Assembly: GCF_008386695.1 (NCBI RefSeq)
Contig: NZ_VUOC01000002.1
Span: 1,232,481-1,296,480, forward strand
Origin: Chitinophaga agrisoli
GTDB lineage: Bacteria > Bacteroidota > Bacteroidia > Chitinophagales > Chitinophagaceae
Reading direction: 5' to 3'
DNA length: 64,000 nt
Position 1 is the first letter of the stretch. Every line of letters begins with the position of its first letter. The notes beneath the pieces were generated by a model, which worked only from the letters and a program-made list of their open reading frames with translations, searched no databases and had not been told where the DNA came from. Shown in pieces: positions 7,995-17,120 of this stretch. The position numbers and the translations under genes were made by a program.

Positions 7995-9035
7995 TCAAAC
8001 ACCGGCTGGCTGCGGCTGGATGGTAAACGCCCTGGCGGGGTTCTCCACGGTAAGCATACGGATATCCGCCTCCGTAAAACCATGTTGTTTTAACAGCGGC
8101 ACGAACGCAGTAAGCAGGTAATTATAATTCCTGAATTGACCACCGCCGGGTTGCCCTACATTATACCAACCAGCATCGTGGGAGATAAGCGTTTGTTGTA
8201 AAAAGCCGTGCTGTTTGAGCCGGGTTAAGCGGGTAATATAATCCTGCGCATTTTCTTTACTAAGGCCATCCAGCGATACCCAGGCCCCGGCGCCGGCCAG
8301 CTGGTCATGTATGGCCAGGTCCTTTTCATTCTGGGCATGTATCCAGATCCAGGCGCTAAGCGGCACCTTCATTTCTTTTAGTATGGCCGCCTCTTCCTGT
8401 GCAGCGGCGCCATCGCCGGTATGGATGCCAATGGGCAGACCAGTTTGCCGCCAGGTAAGCGCAGCGGCAGTTACCAGCTTACGCTGTAAGGGGCTTAAGG
8501 GCCCCTTATCCATACCGCTTTTAATAAACCCCGGTTTAATACCGGTATCCCCTATCCCGTTCTTCCATTCTGCCACCCAGCGGCCGGCCAGTTGCTCCGG
8601 CGTTTCCTGCTGCACATAGGCGGGCAGGTATTTATGAGCGGCAGCGCCATATAAACCGGTATTGGTGATGAGATGCAAGCCGGCCGCCAGGGACAGCCTT
8701 TGTAACAGGCGGGGATTGCGGCCCAGGAAATTGGGTGTGCACTCTATAAGGCTACGGCAGCCCTTTTCCCGCAGGGATAAGAGGTGCGGTAGTATAATGC
8801 GGTAAGCTTCATGCTCATCATAGCGGTTGGGCGAGACCTTATCTGCCCCAATAAAATCCACCAGCACATGCTCATGCGGCAAGGTAACACCCAGCTCCGA
8901 AGGCCGTATGGGACCATTCACCGTCATGATGATACCCGCTGCCGGACTTGCAGCAGCAGCTTTGAGCCAGGCGGCTATGCTGAAAACGGCGGGGGCGTAT
9001 GTAAGGAAATGCCTGCGGGAGATAACGTGGAGCAT
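7995..9035 (-). CDS. Tat-exported phosphotriesterase-family amidohydrolase
   Basis: A 346-residue TIM-barrel metallohydrolase. The N-terminus SRRHFLTYAPAVFSIAAWL is a twin-arginine signal, so it folds before export. The metal ligands of the family are all visible: HEH at 54/56, the carbamylated Lys172 in FIKSG, His205 in GIHTGDG, His233 in WIHAQN, and Asp287 in SHDAGW. This is the phosphotriesterase homology group, which includes lactonases and esterases as well as true phosphotriesterases; the substrate is not decidable here. It is divergent from the epimerase at 9130. Confidence 0.85.
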   Translation of the reverse strand: MLHVISRRHFLTYAPAVFSIAAWLKAAAASPAAGIIMTVNGPIRPSELGVTLPHEHVLVDFIGADKVSPNRYDEHEAYRIILPHLLSLREKGCRSLIECTPNFLGRNPRLLQRLSLAAGLHLITNTGLYGAAAHKYLPAYVQQETPEQLAGRWVAEWKNGIGDTGIKPGFIKSGMDKGPLSPLQRKLVTAAALTWRQTGLPIGIHTGDGAAAQEEAAILKEMKVPLSAWIWIHAQNEKDLAIHDQLAGAGAWVSLDGLSKENAQDYITRLTRLKQHGFLQQTLISHDAGWYNVGQPGGGQFRNYNYLLTAFVPLLKQHGFTEADIRMLTVENPARAFTIQPQPAGV

Positions 9036-9129
9036 GATAAGCAGTTTAAGGAAGCGCTATAGCAATATAAGTAAAAACAGTAATTTTACCTGACTGGATG
9101 TTCTTTTAAACTGTATTGTAGTCAATTAT

Positions 9130-10110
9130 ATGAAAGTTTTAGTTACCGGAAGCACCGGCCACCTGGGCGAAGCGCTGGTGCGCACTTTACGCGAACTGCC
9201 TTATGAAGTGGTGAGCCTGGATATACTGCCCTCCCCTTTTACTACGCATACCGGTTCTATCGTGGACCGTCATTTTGTAAAACAATGCCTGCAAGGTGTA
9301 GAGGTAGTATTACATACCGCCACCCTGCACAAACCGCATGTGGGCACACACAGCTTACAGCAATTTGTGGATACCAATATCACCGGCACACTGAACCTGT
9401 TACAGGAATCGGTAGCCGCCGGCGTACATAGCTTTGTTTTTACCAGTACCACCAGCGTATTCGGAGATGCACTGGTACCACCCGCTGGCATGCCCGCGGC
9501 ATGGATCACAGAGGAGGTAACGCCCGTTCCCAAGAACATTTACGGCGTTACCAAAGCCGCCGCAGAGGACCTCTGCGCACTGTTCTACCGGAATAACGGA
9601 CTGGCCTGTACCGTACTGCGCACCTCCCGTTTCTTCCCCGAGGAAGACGATCATAAAGCCACGCGGGATGCGTACGCAGATGCGAACATGAAAGCCAATG
9701 AATACCTTTCCCGCCGCGTGGATGTGGAGGACGCCGTAAGCGCGCATATTGCCGCAATAGCACGTACCGGCGAAATAGGTTTTGGCAAGTATATTATCAG
9801 CGCTACCACACCGTTCTCCCAGGCAGACCTGGCGGAACTGCGGAGTAATGCGCCGGCTGTGCTGCAACGTTTAATACCGGAGTATGTGGATCTGTACCAG
9901 CAGAAAGGCTGGCATATGTTCCCCGGCCTGGACCGGGTATATGTGAATGAACGCGCACGCAAGGAGTTGGGCTGGCAGCCAAAGTATGATTTCAAGTACC
10001 TGATAGCGCGTTTACAGGCGGGAGAAACGGTGCAAAGCCCTTTAGCGAAGGTGATAGGCGCAAAAGGGTATCATGCGGAGACATTTACGGAAGGACCGTA
10101 CCCGGTATAA
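9130..10110 (+). CDS. NAD-dependent epimerase/dehydratase family protein
   Basis: A 326-residue extended short-chain dehydrogenase. The N-terminal Rossmann motif is VTGSTGHLGEAL, the catalytic serine/threonine region is VFTSTTSVFG, and the catalytic pair Tyr138-x-x-x-Lys142 sits in YGVTKAAAE, so the enzyme looks intact. Such proteins act on nucleotide sugars or other small molecules with bound NAD(P). The substrate cannot be inferred, as no sugar pathway genes adjoin it. It ends 14 nt from the convergent VOC-GNAT gene. Confidence 0.8.
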   Translation: MKVLVTGSTGHLGEALVRTLRELPYEVVSLDILPSPFTTHTGSIVDRHFVKQCLQGVEVVLHTATLHKPHVGTHSLQQFVDTNITGTLNLLQESVAAGVHSFVFTSTTSVFGDALVPPAGMPAAWITEEVTPVPKNIYGVTKAAAEDLCALFYRNNGLACTVLRTSRFFPEEDDHKATRDAYADANMKANEYLSRRVDVEDAVSAHIAAIARTGEIGFGKYIISATTPFSQADLAELRSNAPAVLQRLIPEYVDLYQQKGWHMFPGLDRVYVNERARKELGWQPKYDFKYLIARLQAGETVQSPLAKVIGAKGYHAETFTEGPYPV

Positions 10111-10124
10111 CGAGTTGTGAAACA

Positions 10125-10934
10125 TCATCCTTTATTCACATACCTGATCATACCAAATGCCTCCGTAAACCCTGCCTGCCGATAAAACGGCTCCAGCGTT
10201 TCGCCCGTTATAAGCGATACCAGCGCCTTATCGGCGCCATGCGTATCCAGCCAGCCGGTAAGCGCCTTCATCATGGCTGTGCCTATGCCTTTCCGCTGCC
10301 AGTCCGGATGCACCATTACATCCTTTACATAATAATAGCTAAGATCATCCCCCATTAATAGAACACAGCCTATTACCATACCGCTTTCCGCATCTGCCGC
10401 TATCACGCCCGTTACAGCGGGCGCTATGCGCGCCCTGGCTGCTTCGTGCGTTAAGGCAGACCATCCTACCGCTACAGATAAACGTATATAATCTTCCGCA
10501 GCTGGCAATTGCATATGTACTTTTACAGCAGGCGGCCGCACCGCATCAGTGGCCCGCTTATCCTCCACCGGACCGGCAAAACACACATAGTAGCCATTAT
10601 TATCCCGCACGGCATATTGATGCATGCCCCATGGCTGCTGTTCCAGCCGCGATACAATATTGGCGTTCCGCTGCTGGTGCAGGGCATACAACGCGTCAAC
10701 ATGCCGCACACGTATCCAAACGGAATACTCCTTTGGCAGGGGTGTAGTTCCGGTATACTGAAAGAACTGTACATGCGCGCCGTGCCAGGAAACAGCGCCT
10801 AATGTAGGGGGATCGTCCCAGGTCCACTTATTCGGGAAACCAAGCACTTCCTGCCAGTAACGGATGGTCTCCGCTACGTCTTTTACAGGAAAGCAGGGCT
10901 CTGCATGGGAAAAGACGGGCTCCTGATGTTCCAT
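10125..10934 (-). CDS. VOC (glyoxalase-fold) and GNAT acetyltransferase fusion
   Basis: A 269-residue fusion. Residues 1-125 form a glyoxalase/bleomycin-resistance-like module (PCFPVKDVAETIRYWQEVLGF, then YAVRDNNGYYVCFAG). Residues about 135-269 form a GNAT N-acetyltransferase with the acetyl-CoA loop DWQRKGIGTAMM and a C-terminal FYRQAGF strand. No stop or frameshift lies between them. Both folds recur in resistance and detoxification proteins, so a small-molecule role is plausible, but the substrate is unknown. Confidence 0.8.
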   Translation of the reverse strand: MEHQEPVFSHAEPCFPVKDVAETIRYWQEVLGFPNKWTWDDPPTLGAVSWHGAHVQFFQYTGTTPLPKEYSVWIRVRHVDALYALHQQRNANIVSRLEQQPWGMHQYAVRDNNGYYVCFAGPVEDKRATDAVRPPAVKVHMQLPAAEDYIRLSVAVGWSALTHEAARARIAPAVTGVIAADAESGMVIGCVLLMGDDLSYYYVKDVMVHPDWQRKGIGTAMMKALTGWLDTHGADKALVSLITGETLEPFYRQAGFTEAFGMIRYVNKG

Positions 10935-11052
10935 AACCGTTGTTTTGGGGGTGAAGGGATACCGATGATCACTAAATTACGCTGATATTCCATTAAGTGT
11001 AAAAAATACAGGGAAAATCGCCTATTTTACCCATAGACCATTACACATCGTT

Positions 11053-12183
11053 ATGAAAGCACACTTGCCCGCTGTATTACTGCTCTGCGGATTATCTGCC
11101 CTCTTTTTAACCGCCGGCGCTCCCGCACATACCACTGAAGAACCCGGAAAAGCGGGAGAAAAACATTATCTCTACGTAGCTACGCCCGGCATACGCGACT
11201 ACCTTGGATTTGGCGGCCATGGCCTGCTGGTGTTCGATATGGACAACAATCACCGTTTTGTGAAAAGGATCAGCACCAAAGGGCTACATCCCAACGGCAA
11301 ACCATCCAACGTAAAAGGCATTGCCGTAAGCATTCCGCTCAACAGCATATATGTAAGCACACTGGAATCCTTACAGCGCATAGACCTTACTACGGAAAAA
11401 GTGGTATGGGAAAAATTCTATGAAGCCGGCTGCGACCGCATGTCCATCTCGCCGGATGGCCTTACCATGTACCTGCCTTCCCTTGAAAATAAATTCTGGA
11501 ATGTGGTGGATTGTAAAACGGGCGATGTGATCAAGAAGATAGAGGTATACAGAAGAGCGCACAACACCATCTACGGTCCTTCGGGCAAACGGGTGTACCT
11601 GGATGATCTGGCCAGCCCCTGGCTCTATATTGCGGATCCGCAAACAAATAGTATCGTAAGCAAAGTGGGCGAATTTAACAACCACATACGCCCCTTTACC
11701 ATCAACGGTAAAGAAACCCTGGTGTACGTAACGATAGACAGCCTGCTGGGCTTCGAAGTGGGCGATCTGAAAACCGGCGCTAAGCTGGCCCATGTGGAAG
11801 TAGAAGGCTGGGAAATGGGACCGGTAAGGCGGCACGGCAACCCAAGCCATGGTATTGGCCTTACGCCGGATGAAAAGGAGCTCTGGGTATGCGATGGCCA
11901 TAATATGCGCATGCATATCTTCAAGGCCACGCCTCCTTACCAACAGCTTACCACCATTCCTTTACAGGATATGCCGGGATGGGTAACCTTCAGCCTGGAC
12001 GGCAAATACGCCTACCCCTCCAGCGGAGAGGTAATTGATGTAAAGACCCGCAAGATACTCTTAACCTTAAAGGACGAGTTCAATAACAGTGTGGCCAGCG
12101 AAAAGATGGTGGAGGTTGAGTTCAGCGGTAATAAGGCCACCCGCGCCGGCGACCAGTTTGGCGTAGGGCGGGTGACGCAATAG
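11053..12183 (+). CDS. Exported YncE-like beta-propeller protein
   Basis: A 376-residue protein with an N-terminal signal segment (hydrophobic PAVLLLCGLSALFLTAGAPA). The repeats are propeller blades: YLYVATPG near 37, IYVSTLESLQRIDL, MSISPDGLTMYLPSLENKFWNVVD, TPDEKELWVCDGHNMRMHIF, and FSLDGKYAYPSSGEVIDV. This is the YncE/YVTN repeat style of secreted seven-bladed propellers. The ligand or partner is not known. It ends 9 nt from the convergent AsmA gene and has its own upstream region of about 118 nt shared with the divergent VOC-GNAT gene. Confidence 0.75.
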   Translation: MKAHLPAVLLLCGLSALFLTAGAPAHTTEEPGKAGEKHYLYVATPGIRDYLGFGGHGLLVFDMDNNHRFVKRISTKGLHPNGKPSNVKGIAVSIPLNSIYVSTLESLQRIDLTTEKVVWEKFYEAGCDRMSISPDGLTMYLPSLENKFWNVVDCKTGDVIKKIEVYRRAHNTIYGPSGKRVYLDDLASPWLYIADPQTNSIVSKVGEFNNHIRPFTINGKETLVYVTIDSLLGFEVGDLKTGAKLAHVEVEGWEMGPVRRHGNPSHGIGLTPDEKELWVCDGHNMRMHIFKATPPYQQLTTIPLQDMPGWVTFSLDGKYAYPSSGEVIDVKTRKILLTLKDEFNNSVASEKMVEVEFSGNKATRAGDQFGVGRVTQ

Positions 12184-12192
12184 CCGTTACGG

Positions 12193-15100
12193 TCAGGTAG
12201 ATTTCTTGGCTTTACCTAAACCTATCTTAAAGTTATCCGGCGTGCCGGTAACTTTGATGTTCATAAAACGTACTTTCTTGTCCACGTCCCGGTATTCGAT
12301 AGCGTCTACCTGGTCGGGGTCTACCTCTTCCTGCTTTCTGCCAAACAGCGCCCGGAAGCCTACGGACGTGACCATTTTCATGGGAATGCGCATGTAGTAT
12401 TCCATCTGCAGGTTCAGCGACTGCTTACCGGATATTTCCATAAAGCCCAGGGAAGAGTTGATATTCATATTGGGGATGGTCAGCGCGCCGTCCTGGAAAG
12501 TAAGTTTGTTACGCAGGGTATCAAAACGTACCATGTTCAGGTTCTTATCCTTAAAATAAGACGACATGGCCTGTATGGGCGCAAAGTTTATCAGCACGCC
12601 ATTACGGATATCTACATCCAGCTGCGCTTTGGAATGGTCTATCAGCGGCGTAAGGTCCGGATGCACCTGTACATAACTGCGGATGGTACCATTCAGCCGG
12701 CCTTTGATGTTTTTATTGATCACATAGTCCTGTCCAAAATAATCCAGCTTCAGCATCATTTTCTCGATGTTCATATCATCCACCTTAATACGGCTGGTGA
12801 GGTAGATCTTTTCAGGATTGCTGCCGTTAAAGTGACCTCTTGCGGCCAGTTTACCTTCTGCTATCTCCATCATCAGCGTGTCCAGGTACAGATGCTGATC
12901 TGCCTGCATGCGTACATTGCTGGACAATTTCTTGATCCAAAGGCGGTGGTATTTGATGGTAGCCACGTTAACAGTGGCTTTAAAATCAATAAAAGGTATC
13001 TGGAAGATGTTGAACGCATCCGCATGCGTGGAAGTCTTATTCACCGCCGCTGTGGCCACTGGTTTGGTGGGCATCTCTGATATGGAAGGCGCCGCGGCAG
13101 GATCATTGGAGGCAGTAAGCTTGTAGTTCGTCAGCTGATCCACATCCAGCAACCGGGAAGAGAAGAGCAGGAAATTCTCCTTCTTCCTTTTAACGGTATC
13201 CTTACCCGCGTACAGGCGCATATTGATATCAAAATCACTGCGGCCTACCTTACCCTTCAGCGTGTCTATCCGGATAAAATTATCGGCCCCTATTTTTACG
13301 TTACCACTGATGCTATCCAGTTTAAAGGCGTGTTTCTTTAACTCGCCGGAGATATTGGCGATCTTGATATTGGCAAAACGGAAAACAGAATCATAGCGCA
13401 GGTCTATCTTAGAGCGCAGCCAGATATTGGTAGCCACTTCTTCATGATAATCCCCGGGCACATATTTACGGCTCATACGGCCCAGCACATCATGCATGGC
13501 CAGGCGCTGGGATTTCAGGTCAAAGGCCACCTGGGTACGCCCTCTCATCACCTTATTGAACCACAGCGCGTAATTATTAACGCGGCCGCTGAACTTGATA
13601 TCGCTGCTATCTATACGGCCGGCAAAATTGCGCAGCAATAAAGAGGTATCGCCGATGGTGAGCTCCGCGCCAAAATCATGGAAGGCATGCGGATAACGTT
13701 TAAAGGAGGCAAACAGCTTCTCTATCTTAAACTTGCCTTTGGGCAGCGGGTTGGGATGCAGCAGCTCATTCACAGATGTTTCCAGCGACATACCGATGTT
13801 AAACCCATAGATCTCTTCCCTGCCCTTCCGGCGTTTGGCAGTATCCGTGGGGGATTTAGCCAGGTCCCGCTTCGCGCTGTCTGATCTTGCCATCAGTTCC
13901 TTTAGCACTATCTTGTTACTGTGGGCATTAAAGGTTACCAGCACAGATTTGTCCTGTGCATGGAAGAGCGCGGGCAGATCGCTCAGCGAGCCTTCCATAT
14001 GAAAATCTGAACTGCCTACGGTAAAGGCCAGGGAATCCAGTTTTACAAAACCACCTTTCATATCTGCATGCAGGTTCAGATGCTCCACATTATACGGGTA
14101 GTTGGGTATACGGAACGTAAGATTGCTTACAGTCAGCTCACTTTGTATGCCTTGCGTTAGTTTGTTCATGGATTGCTCCGGCACGCTGATATCCACCAGT
14201 TCCTTAAAGTTCATCTTAAGGCGGATACGGCCGGTGAGGCGCTGCAAGTCCTTAATGCCCAGGAAATCGCCCAGGAACTCCAGTTCCAGGTCAGAGTCCA
14301 CCTGCATCAATATCTTAGGATCAGAAAAATCACGCATGACAAAACTGCCGCGGAAAACGCCTTTACCAGGCCTTGCATTCATATTCAACAGGCGCAGCTC
14401 CGAGGTTTTCAGCGAGTGCTGCGCGCCATTGGTGTAAAAACCTGTAAAGGCCAGGGAATCCAGTTTTTTATCGGAGTCTGTATTATGCAACCAGGCGTCA
14501 GCAATGGAAAAGGATAGTTCTATCAGCGGTTGTTGCCCGCCTTCCAGTTTACCTTTTACCTTACCATCAAAGGACAGGTGACCGTCATATTTGAAATGTT
14601 TAAGCTCTTTGGCCACATCTTCCGGGGCAAAGGAAAACAGTTGCTTAAAGTCCGGCTTATCCCCTTTTATGTGGAAATCAATATCATTACCATGCAGCAG
14701 GTCTGCCGTGCCGGTGATATCGAACAGGGCTTCTTCCAGCTTCACTTTACCCTTGCCCAGTTTTACCAGTTTTAATGGTTTGTTGTAGGAGACCTGTATA
14801 TTGGTTTCCACGTGTTTATGACGGAACAGGGAGGTATCTTTCGGGCTGGTATAGTCCACCACCATTTTACCGTCCAGGTCTGCGTTGATCAGCACACTGT
14901 CTATACGCACAGCGGCCTTTATCTTTTCTATATGCGTAGCGATACGTTGCCCGCTCTGCTGATCCAGGTACGTGACCCGCATCTCTTTCAGGATCACCTT
15001 TTTAATATCGAGGTCCAGTTCGGTGGAAGTAGTATCTATGCTGGTGGAGGTATCCGGCTTCATTTCGCTGGCCTGCACAATGTTCAGATTGCCCTGGTTG

Positions 15101-15480
15101 TCCTGTACCAGGTCCAGATGGCCATTCTTGAGGACAATAGCCTTTACGCGGTATTGCTGTTTCAATATATCCGGCAGGCTAAAACCCACGTACATACGTT
15201 CCGCCTCATAGATAGGACGGCTTGTTTTTGCTTTACTGGCATAGAACTGTACATTCTTAAGCCCGATGGAGATATAAGGGAAATTCTGTACAAGGGAAAT
15301 ATCGCTGCCGCCTAAAGCCAGTTCTCCGCGTAGTTGTTTGTTAAGCTCTTTTACGGCCATCTTCACAAGCCGTTGTTGCTGGGTGAACAGGATAGCAGCA
15401 GCAATGCCCACCAGTAACAACAGGGCAATAATAGGTATCAGTATAAAACGAAGTATCCGTTTGCGTGTTTTACGTTCCAT
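12193..15480 (-). CDS. Large AsmA family inner-membrane-anchored protein
   Basis: A 1095-residue protein. A basic start (ERKTRKRILRF) and one transmembrane helix at about 11-32 anchor it in the inner membrane; the rest lies in the periplasm. The N-terminal AsmA domain shows VKMAVKELNKQLRGELALGGSDISLVQNFPYISIGLKNVQ. The C-terminal AsmA-like region has HSKAQLDVDIRNGVLINFAPIQAMSSYF and NMNINSSLGFMEISGKQSLN. AsmA-type proteins are long beta-groove proteins implicated in lipid traffic between membranes. A perfect TATCTTTG -7 element lies 32 nt upstream. Confidence 0.88.
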   Translation of the reverse strand: MERKTRKRILRFILIPIIALLLLVGIAAAILFTQQQRLVKMAVKELNKQLRGELALGGSDISLVQNFPYISIGLKNVQFYASKAKTSRPIYEAERMYVGFSLPDILKQQYRVKAIVLKNGHLDLVQDNQGNLNIVQASEMKPDTSTSIDTTSTELDLDIKKVILKEMRVTYLDQQSGQRIATHIEKIKAAVRIDSVLINADLDGKMVVDYTSPKDTSLFRHKHVETNIQVSYNKPLKLVKLGKGKVKLEEALFDITGTADLLHGNDIDFHIKGDKPDFKQLFSFAPEDVAKELKHFKYDGHLSFDGKVKGKLEGGQQPLIELSFSIADAWLHNTDSDKKLDSLAFTGFYTNGAQHSLKTSELRLLNMNARPGKGVFRGSFVMRDFSDPKILMQVDSDLELEFLGDFLGIKDLQRLTGRIRLKMNFKELVDISVPEQSMNKLTQGIQSELTVSNLTFRIPNYPYNVEHLNLHADMKGGFVKLDSLAFTVGSSDFHMEGSLSDLPALFHAQDKSVLVTFNAHSNKIVLKELMARSDSAKRDLAKSPTDTAKRRKGREEIYGFNIGMSLETSVNELLHPNPLPKGKFKIEKLFASFKRYPHAFHDFGAELTIGDTSLLLRNFAGRIDSSDIKFSGRVNNYALWFNKVMRGRTQVAFDLKSQRLAMHDVLGRMSRKYVPGDYHEEVATNIWLRSKIDLRYDSVFRFANIKIANISGELKKHAFKLDSISGNVKIGADNFIRIDTLKGKVGRSDFDINMRLYAGKDTVKRKKENFLLFSSRLLDVDQLTNYKLTASNDPAAAPSISEMPTKPVATAAVNKTSTHADAFNIFQIPFIDFKATVNVATIKYHRLWIKKLSSNVRMQADQHLYLDTLMMEIAEGKLAARGHFNGSNPEKIYLTSRIKVDDMNIEKMMLKLDYFGQDYVINKNIKGRLNGTIRSYVQVHPDLTPLIDHSKAQLDVDIRNGVLINFAPIQAMSSYFKDKNLNMVRFDTLRNKLTFQDGALTIPNMNINSSLGFMEISGKQSLNLQMEYYMRIPMKMVTSVGFRALFGRKQEEVDPDQVDAIEYRDVDKKVRFMNIKVTGTPDNFKIGLGKAKKST

Positions 15481-15512
15481 ATAATTGATCGGCCAGCAGG
15501 TATTTTCGGGCC

Positions 15513-15520
15513 CAAAGATA
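15513..15520 (-). promoter_or_regulatory. -7 element of the AsmA gene
   Basis: The minus strand has TATCTTTG, an exact TAnnTTTG match, 32 nt before the ATG at 15480. Confidence 0.45.
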
Positions 15521-15654
15521 CAGTACTGCTAAATAATGAGCCTGTTAAAATGGGCCCAACCTTTAACGTATTGGTAACCAGATATATTTTATGGACCGTA
15601 ACGGAATTCCCCCTTTATTTAGCCTTATTTATCAAGTTTATTGCCGTAAAATAT

Positions 15655-15684
15655 AAGGACGTATCAGCACTTTGATACGTCCTT
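15655..15684 (-). terminator. 12-bp hairpin terminator after the SDR gene
   Basis: A perfect stem (15655-15666 with 15673-15684) with a 6-nt loop begins 5 nt beyond the SDR stop codon. It ends the egtD-TMEM175-SDR unit. Confidence 0.75.
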
Positions 15685-15688
15685 TTTA

Positions 15689-16459
15689 TCAGATCCCTTT
15701 TACTTCTCCCCCATCTATGCGCAATGCGTTGCCGGTCATCCAGCGGGCGGGTGGCGACACCAGGAATGCGATCAGTTCCGCCACATCTTCCGGTTCCCCA
15801 TAACGGCTTATATGGGCTTCCTCCAGGAATTTCCCGGCTGCTGCTTCCATAGAAACGCCATTTGCCTGCGACCATTTGGTGAGGAAGGATTTGCGGCGCC
15901 CGGTCATAACGGGACCGGGAGAAACGCTGTTCACCTGTACGCCATCCTTGATGCCCTGGTCAGCAAAGGCCTTGGCCAGTGCGATAATAGCGGCATTAAT
16001 AGTGGCTACTGCCGCAAAAGTAGGTTTGGGCGTAAAGGCGCTGGTACCGGAAATAAATACCACTGCGCCCTTGGCCGCTTTCAGGGCCTCCCAGGCTTTG
16101 ATGGCCAGGCGGCGTGCGCCATGCAACTTCAGTTCCGCGCCATCATTCCATTGTTCATCCGTCATTTCAAAAAGGTCGATCTGCGGCACGGCGCCGGCTA
16201 CATTCACCAGGGCGTCTATCCTGCCAAACTGCGCCAGTGTTGCCTGCACTATCTGCTCTGCCGCCTGCGGCAGGCGCAGATCTGCGGCTATTGTTAAGGT
16301 TTGCTTACCCTGCGCTTTTATGGCAGCAGCCGTTTCCTGCAGGCCATCCTCATCACGGGCTACCAATACTATTGCGCCAAATGTTCCGGCTAACTTAAGC
16401 GCCGTAGCCTTGCCAATACCCTGGCTGGCGCCCGTTACAATTACAACTGAAGTTTCCAT
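15689..16459 (-). CDS. SDR-fold protein lacking catalytic Tyr and Lys
   Basis: A 256-residue classical short-chain dehydrogenase fold. The coenzyme motif VTGASQGIGKA (9-19), the NVAG at 86-89 in place of NNAG, and the C-terminal RYGEPEDVAELIAFLVSPPARWMTGNALRIDGG are all in place. The usual Tyr-x-x-x-Lys is not: counting 13 residues from Ser138 gives Val151 where Tyr belongs and Asn155 where Lys belongs. The protein may bind NAD(P) without standard SDR catalysis, or work differently. It lies 28 nt after the TMEM175 gene and is followed by a terminator. Confidence 0.8.
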   Translation of the reverse strand: METSVVIVTGASQGIGKATALKLAGTFGAIVLVARDEDGLQETAAAIKAQGKQTLTIAADLRLPQAAEQIVQATLAQFGRIDALVNVAGAVPQIDLFEMTDEQWNDGAELKLHGARRLAIKAWEALKAAKGAVVFISGTSAFTPKPTFAAVATINAAIIALAKAFADQGIKDGVQVNSVSPGPVMTGRRKSFLTKWSQANGVSMEAAAGKFLEEAHISRYGEPEDVAELIAFLVSPPARWMTGNALRIDGGEVKGI

Positions 16460-16487
16460 GGTTTGTTTTTGTTGATGTAATAAATAT

Positions 16488-17096
16488 TTAATAGCCGGGT
16501 TTACCCGGTATTTCCGGTCTTAAGTACAGCCCCAGGCAACAGCAGATCAGCCCCAGACCCAGGTAGGGGAACCAAAAAGAAACGACCATCGCCAGGAAGA
16601 ACAGCGAGATGGTAAAAAAGGACCGGATATGCAGCAGCTTCCTGGTACGGACAGCTGCTGCCGTTGGCCTCCTGACGCCCAGGCATTCCCATGCCAGCAC
16701 CAGGTAGGTGACGTTCACCAGCATGAACACGCCTGCATACAAGGCTACCGGTACCGCCGCCAGTTTGCTCTCCGCTATCCAAACCGTTAAAATGGGGATC
16801 AGGGACACGCTGAACAGGTGCGCAAAATTGCCCCATATTAAGCGGAAAGAAGCCCCCTTGGCGTACTTTAACAGGTAGTGGTGGTTTACCCAAACGATGG
16901 CGATAAAGAGATAGCTTACGGCATAACTGATCCAGGTAGGCCACAGGTGGAACAATGCCCCGAATGTGGGCTCCTCCGGCTTTTTTAATTCCAGCACCAT
17001 AATGGTGATCACAATGGCAAACACGCCGTCTGAAAATGCGTTTACGCGTTCCGGCGCAGACTCTTCTGGTCCGTGCATTTTTTTGTCCGTCGTCAT
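16488..17096 (-). CDS. TMEM175 (DUF1211) family potassium channel-like protein
   Basis: A 202-residue multi-pass membrane protein. The signature is RVNAFSDGVFAIVITIMVLELK in helix 1, with the Phe-Ser-Asp motif of TMEM175 channels, and FIAIVWVNHHYLLKY further on. About six transmembrane helices follow the usual bacterial TMEM175 plan; bacterial members form potassium-permeable tetramers. It lies 24 nt after egtD and 28 nt before the SDR gene, all on the same strand, so these three may be cotranscribed, though no functional link is evident. Confidence 0.85.
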   Translation of the reverse strand: MTTDKKMHGPEESAPERVNAFSDGVFAIVITIMVLELKKPEEPTFGALFHLWPTWISYAVSYLFIAIVWVNHHYLLKYAKGASFRLIWGNFAHLFSVSLIPILTVWIAESKLAAVPVALYAGVFMLVNVTYLVLAWECLGVRRPTAAAVRTRKLLHIRSFFTISLFFLAMVVSFWFPYLGLGLICCCLGLYLRPEIPGKPGY

Positions 17097-17120
17097 AACT
17101 GCTCGTTTTTAAAGGTGATC

